This document shows positions 34,511-41,552 of a stretch of DNA of 64,000 bases, piece after piece. Under the pieces are notes generated by a model that had not been told where the DNA came from, ran no database searches, and saw only the letters and a program-made list of their open reading frames with translations. This DNA is from JAFDWI01 sp964544305 (GTDB lineage Bacteria; Actinomycetota; Acidimicrobiia; Acidimicrobiales; Iamiaceae). The position numbers were made by a program, and so were the translations under genes. The stretch lies in NCBI GenBank assembly GCA_964544305.1, contig CAZJAZ010000006.1, positions 13,099 to 77,098 on the forward strand. Direction: 5' to 3'. The number at the start of each line of letters is the position of its first letter. The first letter of the stretch is position 1.

Positions 34511-36097
34511 CTACGCATTCTCGGGAATTCTTCGATCAACGGCAACCAGGAGTTTTTTGCCGCCAATGCACGCCGAGAGAATGAAGAGCAGCGCGCCAAG
34601 AACCGCAAGACCGTGCGGCAATGCATTATTTCGGTTGCCGACCCACCACACGTCAAATCGAGGCAGAGGATCAGGCCCCAAAATTCCCGGCGTCTTTGTT
34701 CGATATGGGTCAGTGTTGTCTATTGCTCGAAGAATGCCACGTCCATTCTCAATCGGTGCGAATGTTCCCGTGTCGTTCAGCGGCAACTCGGCCAAGGTAA
34801 AGCGGGTGGCATTGACCGTCTGATAATCAGCGAGTACGCCAGTGAGTTGGATAACAAAGCCCGCCATTGCCACGGCGACGAAGGCAACGGTAACGAATCG
34901 GGAACGCTTGTGACCTTGAAGCAGATCTCGCACGACGAAAGCAAGGGGCACAAAACAGATCGCCGTGATTTGTACCGTATGCCGCGAAGCCCACGCTTCG
35001 TCTCCACTCCAAACGGCAAGCGGCGCGTGGAGCAGTAGCTGTGCGGCGATCACCCCGAGAAAAGTCCAGGCAAGCATCCGATGTTTCCGGACGAATCGTG
35101 GCCACGCAATCAAAGCGAAGATGAGGAGCGGGCTGTAGAAAATCATACCTTTGCCGCGGCTCGCGACTTGTCCGATTAGCCCAGCAACAATCGGGGTCGA
35201 TGGTTGGAGTAACGGGTCGTTGAGGTGGCCGTTGTCAAACGGCGAACCAAATCGCAGCCAGTTGTACCAAGCATTGACCGCGACCGCCGCAACAATTGGC
35301 GCAACCCATACAAGCGCAGAACGCATCGCGAATGTGCGATGCGTTCGTCGTCGCCAAAGGCCATGTGCGATTGGAGCACTGAGAACCGCCACGATGGGCA
35401 TCGAATCGGTGCGCACAAGAATCGCTCCCGCGAGCAGGACCGATCCGATGAGCAGTTCACGGTCGTGAGGGCAATTGCGATACTTCACGACGTGCACACT
35501 TCCGGCGGTCAATAACAGTGCACACAAAGTCGCGTCAAACGAAATATGCGAGTAAACCCAAATCAATGTGGTGAACGCGAGGAGTAGCGCGGTAACAACG
35601 CTGGTTCGCACGTCAAACCGAAATGCAACAAGCAATTCGGCAAACGCCACAATGAGGAGCGCACCGATCAGCGGGGGTAGAAGCGATGCGAGAAAGCCGA
35701 GCCGCCCAGTCGGTTCTGCTTTGGCCATTGTGCGCCAACAATCCGTTGAGTTCTCTGGAACACACGTGTGTCCGTTTGTCTTGCGTACGGTTCCAGGCAA
35801 GAGCGTAAGTGGTAGGTAGAACAGCGTCATTCCAATGTCATGTGCCGCATAGGGACGGCCATCTTTTCCAAACACAGCACCACCAAGTGCTTTGACATGC
35901 ATAGAAGTTTCAACGCCGTGTCCACTTCGGATCGATGCCGCCACACTCAGTTCTTGTTGGACATCAATGGTTTGGATATGACCAGATGCCGTAAATCCGT
36001 AGATCGATACGACGAGAACGAACAACCAGAGTTTCCATCGTTGTCGTTGCGGCCGGCTCACGGGCCCGCTTTCCGTCACGGTGTCCAAGCGCGCCAC
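34511..36097 (-). CDS. polytopic membrane protein, GT-C glycosyltransferase-like
   Basis: Product of 528 residues with about 11 hydrophobic segments. The first loop, SVAASIRSGHGVETSMH and GKDGRPYAAHDIGMTLFYLP, has the acidic and aromatic character of GT-C mannosyltransferase-like proteins of actinobacteria, but the canonical DD/DE pair is not clear. Likely in envelope polysaccharide assembly; assignment is by general resemblance only. The start ATG is 61 bases from the tRNA-Ser gene on the same strand. Confidence 0.7.
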   Translation of the reverse strand: MARLDTVTESGPVSRPQRQRWKLWLFVLVVSIYGFTASGHIQTIDVQQELSVAASIRSGHGVETSMHVKALGGAVFGKDGRPYAAHDIGMTLFYLPLTLLPGTVRKTNGHTCVPENSTDCWRTMAKAEPTGRLGFLASLLPPLIGALLIVAFAELLVAFRFDVRTSVVTALLLAFTTLIWVYSHISFDATLCALLLTAGSVHVVKYRNCPHDRELLIGSVLLAGAILVRTDSMPIVAVLSAPIAHGLWRRRTHRTFAMRSALVWVAPIVAAVAVNAWYNWLRFGSPFDNGHLNDPLLQPSTPIVAGLIGQVASRGKGMIFYSPLLIFALIAWPRFVRKHRMLAWTFLGVIAAQLLLHAPLAVWSGDEAWASRHTVQITAICFVPLAFVVRDLLQGHKRSRFVTVAFVAVAMAGFVIQLTGVLADYQTVNATRFTLAELPLNDTGTFAPIENGRGILRAIDNTDPYRTKTPGILGPDPLPRFDVWWVGNRNNALPHGLAVLGALLFILSACIGGKKLLVAVDRRIPENA

Positions 36098-36158
36098 GGT
36101 ACCATTGCAACGAGCTTTTCATGGCCCACCATGGCCTTTGCGAGGTACGTCGTTGACG

Positions 36159-36248
36159 TGGCGGAGCGGGAGGGATTCGAACCCTCGGACCCTGTGACAG
36201 GTCGCTGGTTTTCAAGACCAGTGCATTCGTCCACTCTGCCACCGCTCC
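36159..36248 (-). tRNA. tRNA-Ser (anticodon TGA)
   Basis: Class II tRNA with acceptor GGAGCGG/CCGCTCC, D arm, anticodon stem CTGGT/ACCAG with loop CTTGAAA (anticodon TGA), a long variable arm and T arm GGGTTCGAATCCC-like. CCA is encoded (36161-36159). Reads UCA and other UCN serine codons. Confidence 0.95.
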
Positions 36249-36316
36249 GTCCACAGTTCTAGCCGATTTGTGGCACTCGTGTGGAAGTGATTGAGGAAAG
36301 TCCTACCGTGGAGTAC

Positions 36317-36778
36317 ATGAGTGAACCAACAACACCAATCATTCCTACCAGCCGCCAAGGTGACGTCACCGGTGTCGACAAGGCGTACGCGGCCATGGCA
36401 CATTTCGAACAATCGATAACCCTCGATCACCAATTACGTGAGCTTGTCAAGCTGCGCGCATCGGTGCTCAACGGTTGCTCGTACTGTGTTGACATGCACA
36501 CCACCGATGCCCGTGCGTCAGGGGAGACCGATCGCCGCCTCGCATCGGTGGCGGCATGGCATCATGCGCCGTTTTTCACCGCTCGCGAACGGGCCGCGTT
36601 GGCGCTCACCGATGCGATGACCAACTTTGCTCCCGAAGGTGTTCCGAATGTGGTTTGGGAAGAAGCCAAAGCGCACATTGACCCCGAGGAACTCGGTCAG
36701 CTCGTCATGGCGATCACCGCGATCAATGCGTGGAACCGAATCGCGATCACGTTTCTCACGACCCCACCGCTCGACTAA
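36317..36778 (+). CDS. carboxymuconolactone decarboxylase/AhpD-like protein
   Basis: Product of 153 residues, of the AhpD-like alkylhydroperoxidase family. The core ELVKLRASVLNGCSYCVDMH has the redox CxxC (CSYC) and the following His at the usual spacing; ERAALALTDAMTN and WNRIAITFLT also fit. It probably acts in peroxide or thiol metabolism. The ATG at 36317 is preceded by GGAG; the frame is open to a GTG at 36281. Convergent with the DUF2237 gene. Confidence 0.9.
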   Translation: MSEPTTPIIPTSRQGDVTGVDKAYAAMAHFEQSITLDHQLRELVKLRASVLNGCSYCVDMHTTDARASGETDRRLASVAAWHHAPFFTARERAALALTDAMTNFAPEGVPNVVWEEAKAHIDPEELGQLVMAITAINAWNRIAITFLTTPPLD

Positions 36779-36808
36779 CACCACGTTCTTGCGACATCAG
36801 CGCCACAC

Positions 36809-36828
36809 CTTGACGGTCAGCCGTCAAG
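36809..36828. terminator. small hairpin between convergent genes
   Basis: CTTGACGG (36809-36816), loop TCAG, CCGTCAAG (36821-36828). It covers the stop codon of the DUF2237 gene, 30 bases after the stop of the AhpD-like gene. It could serve as a terminator for both, but has no T tract. Confidence 0.3.
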
Positions 36829-37209
36829 CTCACCAATGTCATCAGGAATATCAACCGCGTACTGACGCAAAATGTCAAGAGGCACGATCGGTAGGACCGC
36901 TTCATTTGTGGATTCGAGCACAACTGGCGCAGCCGCCCCATCAATATGCGCACGTAACCAATTTGCTGCAGTGACACACCACCGGTCACCCGGCACAAGG
37001 CCCGGAAAGTTATACGCATGCATCGGGGTGGACAAGTCGTTGCCGATGCGTCGTTGATGTTCTAAGAACTCGGCGGTCACGACCGCGCAAATGGTATGGC
37101 TTCCCAAATCTTGTGGCCCGGTGTTGCAGCACCCGTCCCGATAAAAACCGGTCACCGGGTCAAGGCCACACAATTTGAGCGGCGTTCCAAGAACATTTCG
37201 CGCATCCAT
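36817..37209 (-). CDS. DUF2237 family protein
   Basis: Protein of 130 residues. It begins MDARNVLGTPLKLCGLDPVT and continues GFYRDGCCNTGPQDLGSHTICAVVTAEFL with CVTAANWLRAH later; the string GCCNTGPQDxGxHTVCAxVT is the hallmark of DUF2237. Function of the family is not known; conserved cysteines suggest metal or redox use. The start is ATG 37209 or, three codons upstream, ATG 37218. Upstream lies a 51-base perfect inverted repeat shared as the divergent intergenic region with tadA. Confidence 0.9.
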   Translation of the reverse strand: MDARNVLGTPLKLCGLDPVTGFYRDGCCNTGPQDLGSHTICAVVTAEFLEHQRRIGNDLSTPMHAYNFPGLVPGDRWCVTAANWLRAHIDGAAAPVVLESTNEAVLPIVPLDILRQYAVDIPDDIGELDG

Positions 37210-37224
37210 TCCACCCATTCTCTC

Positions 37225-37275
37225 CGAAATTTGACGCGTTATGGCCACATAGTGGCCATAACGCGTCAAATTTCG
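37225..37275. repeat. 51-base perfect inverted repeat in a divergent promoter region
   Basis: Arms of 24 bases (37225-37248 and 37252-37275) around the 3-base loop ATA. The arm CGAAATTTGACGCGTTATGG is unrelated to the ACTTGTCGCAG family in sequence but has the same architecture (long arms, ATA loop). It lies between the starts of DUF2237 (37209) and tadA (37306), so it cannot be a 3' terminator for either. Confidence 0.85.
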
Positions 37276-37305
37276 TAAGAAAAGAAGCACGAGTAGGTTT
37301 GGATT

Positions 37306-37788
37306 ATGGGCATCGACGAGTGGAGCGAATCCGAAGCCGATCAAGAACTTATGGATGTTGCCCTTGACCAAGCTCGACTCGCTGCGCAGCGTGGCGAGGT
37401 TCCTGTTGGGGCGGTCGTCGTTGTCGGTGGAACAGTGATTGCGGCTCGACACAACGAACGTGAAACCACGAACGATCCAACCGCACATGCGGAGATCTTG
37501 GCAATGCGCGACGCGGCCAAACACGTTGGCACGTGGCGACTCAACACGGCAACGCTGTACGTCACTTTAGAGCCGTGTCCAATGTGTGCTGGAGCCGCTT
37601 GGGCTGCTCGGCTCCGCCGAGTCGTTTTTGGCGCGGCTGACCCTTTAGCGGGGGCGACCGGATCGCTCTACAACATCGCGAATGACGAGCGGCTGAACCA
37701 CTCGTGTGTCATTACGCACGGCGTGCGCGCGGAAGAAGCGTCGGCGTTACTGCAAAGTTTCTTCACGCACAGGCGCTCGAACAACTAA
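37306..37788 (+). CDS. tadA: tRNA adenosine(34) deaminase TadA
   Basis: Zinc deaminase that converts A34 to inosine in tRNA-Arg(ACG), 160 residues. The zinc site is H61 with catalytic E63 in PTAHAEILAMR, and C91, C94 in LEPCPMCAGA. AADPLAGATGSLYNI and the C-terminal ALLQSFF also match. Unrelated to the pilus ATPase of the same name. A tRNA-Ser gene follows 10 bases after its stop. Confidence 0.96.
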   Translation: MGIDEWSESEADQELMDVALDQARLAAQRGEVPVGAVVVVGGTVIAARHNERETTNDPTAHAEILAMRDAAKHVGTWRLNTATLYVTLEPCPMCAGAAWAARLRRVVFGAADPLAGATGSLYNIANDERLNHSCVITHGVRAEEASALLQSFFTHRRSNN

Positions 37789-37798
37789 GTTGTTGAAC

Positions 37799-37889
37799 GG
37801 AGGGTTGCCAGAGTGGACGAATGGGGCGGCCTCGAAAGCCGTTGTGGCCCTTCGGGTCACCGTGGGTTCGAATCCCACATCCTCCGCCA
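37799..37889 (+). tRNA. tRNA-Ser (anticodon CGA)
   Basis: Class II tRNA: acceptor GGAGGGT/ATCCTCC (one G-T pair), anticodon loop CTCGAAA (CGA), long variable arm with TGTGGCCCTTCGGGTCACC, T loop TTCGAAT, encoded CCA at 37887-37889. Reads UCG serine codons. Confidence 0.95.
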
Positions 37890-37895
37890 CCAACG

Positions 37896-37929
37896 AAGGC
37901 CCGGTCCCCCATCAAGGAGCCGGGCCTTT
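37896..37929 (+). terminator. intrinsic terminator after tRNA-Ser
   Basis: AAGGCCCGG (37896-37904) pairs with CCGGGCCTT (37920-37928) around a 15-base loop, with a short T run. It follows the CCA of the tRNA by six bases. Confidence 0.7.
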
Positions 37930-37973
37930 GCGCATTCGGTGAGCGCCTTGCTGTGACGTTCAGACCACTTCGT

Positions 37974-39032
37974 TCACCTCCACAACGCGAGATGTGCATT
38001 CGCATCCGGTGCTTCGTCGTAGCGGTCGCTCTCTCGACGGATCCGGTACTCAAAGGCGGCACCAATCCCAAGCAATGCGACCCCAACCGTTGCGAACGCG
38101 ACCCACCCGGGTACGTCACGCAGCACGTCAAGGATTTGAACGCCGGCCAGCACGGTGATCACCATGCCGCTCGTCCACACCGCAGCTAACTGGCGCAGCC
38201 ACAATCCGGTCGCCAATACTCCAAAGGCGAGAAGAAGCGTCAGCACCGGTCGGACGAGTTGCGGGTCGGCCAATGCGGTTGGCACTGCGAAGATCGCAAT
38301 GAGACACAGCGCGAGCCCATACCGAGACCACGAACTCATGTTCTCCAGATGCGATGTCGACGTCCACTGCAGCCAGCCCACAATCGCGGCAACCGGCAGA
38401 ATCCAAACATCTGGGCCGGTCACATTCCAGTACGCAAAAGCACCGAACCATCCAAGCAACCACGACAGCATGGCTCCCACACGCATCGCTGTCCCCCAGC
38501 CGAGCCGATCAAACCCGATGAACAGCACAAAGAGCAGCGCGCCTGCAAGCGCTGCGAACGCGGCACCCTCTGATCCAACCCTCGCAAACAATGATCGGCC
38601 AAATGCATTCCCTGCGGCAGCAACATCAACAAAACACAACACCATGAACAACCAGGTGAGCGCGGTGAACGTGCCACGAAGTTCACGCAGGCGCATCCAG
38701 TGTGCGCTACCCACCACCACAAGCGTGACTCCGATGAGCGCCGCAAACTTTGCTGTGGCGGTGATCGAATCCCAATGCAAAGCTGCAAAGGTCGCTGCCG
38801 CTGCAATGAGACAGACAACGCCAAGGCTCAAAACAAAGTTCCGAACGTTCATTTCAACGCGACGGGTTCGCTCAACTGGCGACAGCGAGGGAGCCGGCTC
38901 CACAAATGAATGCATGCCGACGGGTTCTGCACTTGTTGGTGGATGTGTCCACCACGTAGGTGTTTGAGGAGCCGTTGGGGGAGGCGGCAAATGAGCCATA
39001 TGTGGGTTTTGTGGGATGTCGTAATTGGGCAT
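37974..39032 (-). CDS. polytopic membrane protein with Pro-rich N-terminus (DUF2157-like)
   Basis: Product of 352 residues. The first 75 residues are Pro/His-rich and hydrophilic (AHLPPPPTAPQTPTWW), followed by about nine hydrophobic segments. The region LSLGVVCLIAAAATFAALHW-DSITATAKFAAL is the start of a DUF2157-type membrane domain: a helix, HW, then a second helix. Function unknown. The ATG at 39032 has AAGGTG upstream; the frame continues to 39068. Stands alone between tRNA-Ser and the two-component genes on the same strand. Confidence 0.78.
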   Translation of the reverse strand: MPNYDIPQNPHMAHLPPPPTAPQTPTWWTHPPTSAEPVGMHSFVEPAPSLSPVERTRRVEMNVRNFVLSLGVVCLIAAAATFAALHWDSITATAKFAALIGVTLVVVGSAHWMRLRELRGTFTALTWLFMVLCFVDVAAAGNAFGRSLFARVGSEGAAFAALAGALLFVLFIGFDRLGWGTAMRVGAMLSWLLGWFGAFAYWNVTGPDVWILPVAAIVGWLQWTSTSHLENMSSWSRYGLALCLIAIFAVPTALADPQLVRPVLTLLLAFGVLATGLWLRQLAAVWTSGMVITVLAGVQILDVLRDVPGWVAFATVGVALLGIGAAFEYRIRRESDRYDEAPDANAHLALWR

Positions 39033-39127
39033 GGAGTCACCTTGGACCCAAATTGTCAACTCCGCCATCAGGGAAATCCCCCATTTGCCATGAAACCGGA
39101 AGTGTTTGACTGCGCCAGCGCGCGTCG

Positions 39128-39766
39128 CTACTCGTCAATGCCTCGTTTGACCGCCCAACGGATGAGTTCACTGCGCCGTCGCAAACGCAACTTGTCAAGA
39201 ATGTTTCGCACGTGATTCTCAACGGTTTTCTCTGAGATGAACAGTGCTTCGCCGATTTCCCGGTATGACGATCCCAACGCAACTTCACGCAGTACTTCGC
39301 GTTCACGCGTCGATAACGGCCGAATGTGTTCGCCATCGGGAGTCGTCGCGTTCGTCGCAAAGTCGCCGAGCACTAATGCCGCCAAGCCAGGTGAAAACAC
39401 CGGTTCGCCAGCCGCAGCTCGGAACAAACCTGCACGAAGCTCTTCGGTTGACGAAGATTTCAACAGGTACCCAGAAGCGCCTGCTGCAACCGCATCAAGA
39501 AGATCGGCTTCGGCTTCCGAAACGGTGAGGATCACCACCGGACAAAATTCGGAACAGACGCTGGCAACTCGGATTCCTCCGCCTCCCGGCATTCGCAAAT
39601 CTGCCGCCACCAAATCAGGTTTGTGCTGGTGCACGGCGGCGATTGCTCCATCAGCGTCTGCCGCGTCCGCCACCACCCAGAACGCGTCGCCCAGATCGGC
39701 TCGCATGCCCGTACGCCAAATACCGTGATCATCGGCGACAACGATCCGGACTTGGTGCACACTCAT
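39128..39766 (-). CDS. response regulator, NarL/LuxR type
   Basis: DNA-binding response regulator of 212 residues. The receiver domain has the acidic pocket VVADDHG (D12, D13), the phosphoacceptor D56 in VAADLRMPG and the lysine in GYLLKSSS. The C-terminal LuxR helix-turn-helix reads LSTREREVLREVALGSSYRE and EKTVENHVRNILDKL. The start overlaps the stop of the sensor kinase gene (ATGA), so the pair is a coupled two-component operon. Regulon unknown. Confidence 0.95.
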   Translation of the reverse strand: MSVHQVRIVVADDHGIWRTGMRADLGDAFWVVADAADADGAIAAVHQHKPDLVAADLRMPGGGGIRVASVCSEFCPVVILTVSEAEADLLDAVAAGASGYLLKSSSTEELRAGLFRAAAGEPVFSPGLAALVLGDFATNATTPDGEHIRPLSTREREVLREVALGSSYREIGEALFISEKTVENHVRNILDKLRLRRRSELIRWAVKRGIDE

Positions 39767-40932
39767 GTGTTCAGCCTCGGTGACATCTCATTGGGAATGG
39801 TCCCTACGGCAACCGTGAGGGTGACTTGTGTTCCAACACCGGGGGCACTCTCCAATTGAACGTTGCCATCGTGTTCACGAAGACGTGCTCGCACAGATTT
39901 CTCGAAGCCTCGCAATCCCACATTTGCTGCATCAAATCCGACACCCCGGTCGCGTATCACCACCCGAACCAATCCGTCATCAACGTCAACAAGCAAATGC
40001 ACAACATCAACCGTTGCATGTTTTGCGGCGTTCGTGAGGCACTCGCCTACCGCCCCGCTCAATGCGTCGAGCACGTTCAGTGGAAGCGCTGGCAACGGAG
40101 ACACAAAAGCGCTTCGTACCTCAAGCCCCCACGTTCTTGTCACATTCGTTGTTGCGACACGCAAACACGCTTCAATGTCACCTTCGTCAGCGCGCGAAGT
40201 TCGCCCACGTTCAGTCACAGAGTCTTCGGGGGACGCGAAAAGATACGAACGCAAATCTGCTTCTTGTGTTCGCGCTAGTTGAACCAAAGATGTGTCGGTT
40301 GAGCGACGTTGGATGGCAGCCAGCGTCTGGAGCATTCCGTCGTGGAGATCCCGTGAGATTTCTTCGCGTGCCGCGGCACGCGCCGCGCGATCTTCTGCGA
40401 ATCGAATGCGCTGAGTCACCGTTGCTGCCGCAACCCCGGCAAGCGCGTAGAGCACCACGGTCGACACGACCGACAATACCTCGCCTCCGTGCCACGACGA
40501 CGGCGCCCCTGACATCCCGATCAGTCCAATGGCCCGAGCGCAACCCAGCCCACAAGCTGCGATCACCGACGGGACAGCGCCGCGGGCCACGCCTACAGCG
40601 AGGAGTCCAGCAACTGGCCATGCAGTCGCGAGTGATTGTGGCCGACCGTTTTGATACACCCAACCGTCCGCAATCAAAAGTGCAGCGCCCATGGCGAGAT
40701 CCAACAGCAACGGCACGGCCGTTAGCGGCCAACTCGTGCGGGTTGAAACATCACGCACCAACCCTCCCGTCACCACACCGGCGCAACCAATCACAAACCA
40801 TCCCAAGACTGGGTGCGTCATCTTCGATGTAGATATGAGCGCCACGATGACAACCCACACCCACGCCGCGCCACGAAACCATGCAATCCCGCCGAAAAGT
40901 TGACGATCGAGAGCTCGAGATCGCTCATTCAC
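39763..40932 (-). CDS. sensor histidine kinase, NarL-partner type (HisKA_3)
   Basis: Membrane sensor of 389 residues with about six hydrophobic segments in residues 18-175 and no large extracellular loop, so it may sense membrane or cytoplasmic signals. The phosphoacceptor is H198 in EISRDLHDGMLQTLA (HisKA_3 dimerisation), and the ATPase part has AVGECLTNAAKHA (N box) and VIRDRGVGFDAANVGLRGF (G boxes). Partner of the overlapping response regulator. Divergent from the NYN gene. Confidence 0.93.
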   Translation of the reverse strand: MNERSRALDRQLFGGIAWFRGAAWVWVVIVALISTSKMTHPVLGWFVIGCAGVVTGGLVRDVSTRTSWPLTAVPLLLDLAMGAALLIADGWVYQNGRPQSLATAWPVAGLLAVGVARGAVPSVIAACGLGCARAIGLIGMSGAPSSWHGGEVLSVVSTVVLYALAGVAAATVTQRIRFAEDRAARAAAREEISRDLHDGMLQTLAAIQRRSTDTSLVQLARTQEADLRSYLFASPEDSVTERGRTSRADEGDIEACLRVATTNVTRTWGLEVRSAFVSPLPALPLNVLDALSGAVGECLTNAAKHATVDVVHLLVDVDDGLVRVVIRDRGVGFDAANVGLRGFEKSVRARLREHDGNVQLESAPGVGTQVTLTVAVGTIPNEMSPRLNT

Positions 40933-40975
40933 ATCTTCAGCCTGCCAGATCGATCACGCCACTAGAGTGAACGCG

Positions 40976-41527
40976 ATGACCGGGCACAACACGACGTACC
41001 TTTTGGTTGATGGGGAAAACATTGACGGCGCGCTCGGCGAGATTTTGGGACACAAGCCCGAGCCGGCACAGCGCCCACGTTGGCAAACCCTTGTTGCCTT
41101 TGCGAACAAGCGATGGGATCAAGAAGTCCGCGCACTGTTCTTTCTCAACGCCACCAAACATCTTCCCGCGCCCTTCATCCAGGCGTTGATCGCAACGGGA
41201 TACCGGCCGATCCCACTTTCGGGCAGCGCGGATGTCAAAGTCGTGGATGTTGCGATCATCCGCACGCTCGAAGCCATCGTGGAACACGGTGGCGACGTCA
41301 TATTGGCAAGCCATGACGCCGATTTTGTGGCGGCGATGCAGAACATAGCCACCCAATCATCACGGGTGGGGGTCGTTGGCTTTCCCGAGCTCATGAGCCA
41401 ACATTTTCAACACGTTGATGGCCTTGAAGTTTTTGATCTCGAGTCTGACGTCGGCGCGTTCGAAACTGACCTACCCAGAGTGCGCATCATCCCGCTCGAA
41501 AAGTACGATCCGTACGCATTCTTGTGA
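40976..41527 (+). CDS. NYN-domain protein (PIN-like RNase, LabA type)
   Basis: Protein of 183 residues with the NYN fold, related to PIN RNases. The acidic residues are in YLLVDGENIDGALG (D and N), GSADVKVVDVAIIRTL and VILASHDADFVAAM, consistent with a metal-dependent nuclease site. An upstream ATG at 40967 is possible. Substrate RNA unknown; these proteins occur in tRNA/RNA turnover roles. No antitoxin-like partner is adjacent. Confidence 0.85.
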   Translation: MTGHNTTYLLVDGENIDGALGEILGHKPEPAQRPRWQTLVAFANKRWDQEVRALFFLNATKHLPAPFIQALIATGYRPIPLSGSADVKVVDVAIIRTLEAIVEHGGDVILASHDADFVAAMQNIATQSSRVGVVGFPELMSQHFQHVDGLEVFDLESDVGAFETDLPRVRIIPLEKYDPYAFL

Positions 41528-41552
41528 CGTGATGCCCGCGGCTCGTCGCGCT

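Noticed and set aside
37306..37788. tadA here as part of the Tad pilus.
   Set aside because: Only the name is shared; HAE and PCxxC motifs prove a tRNA deaminase.
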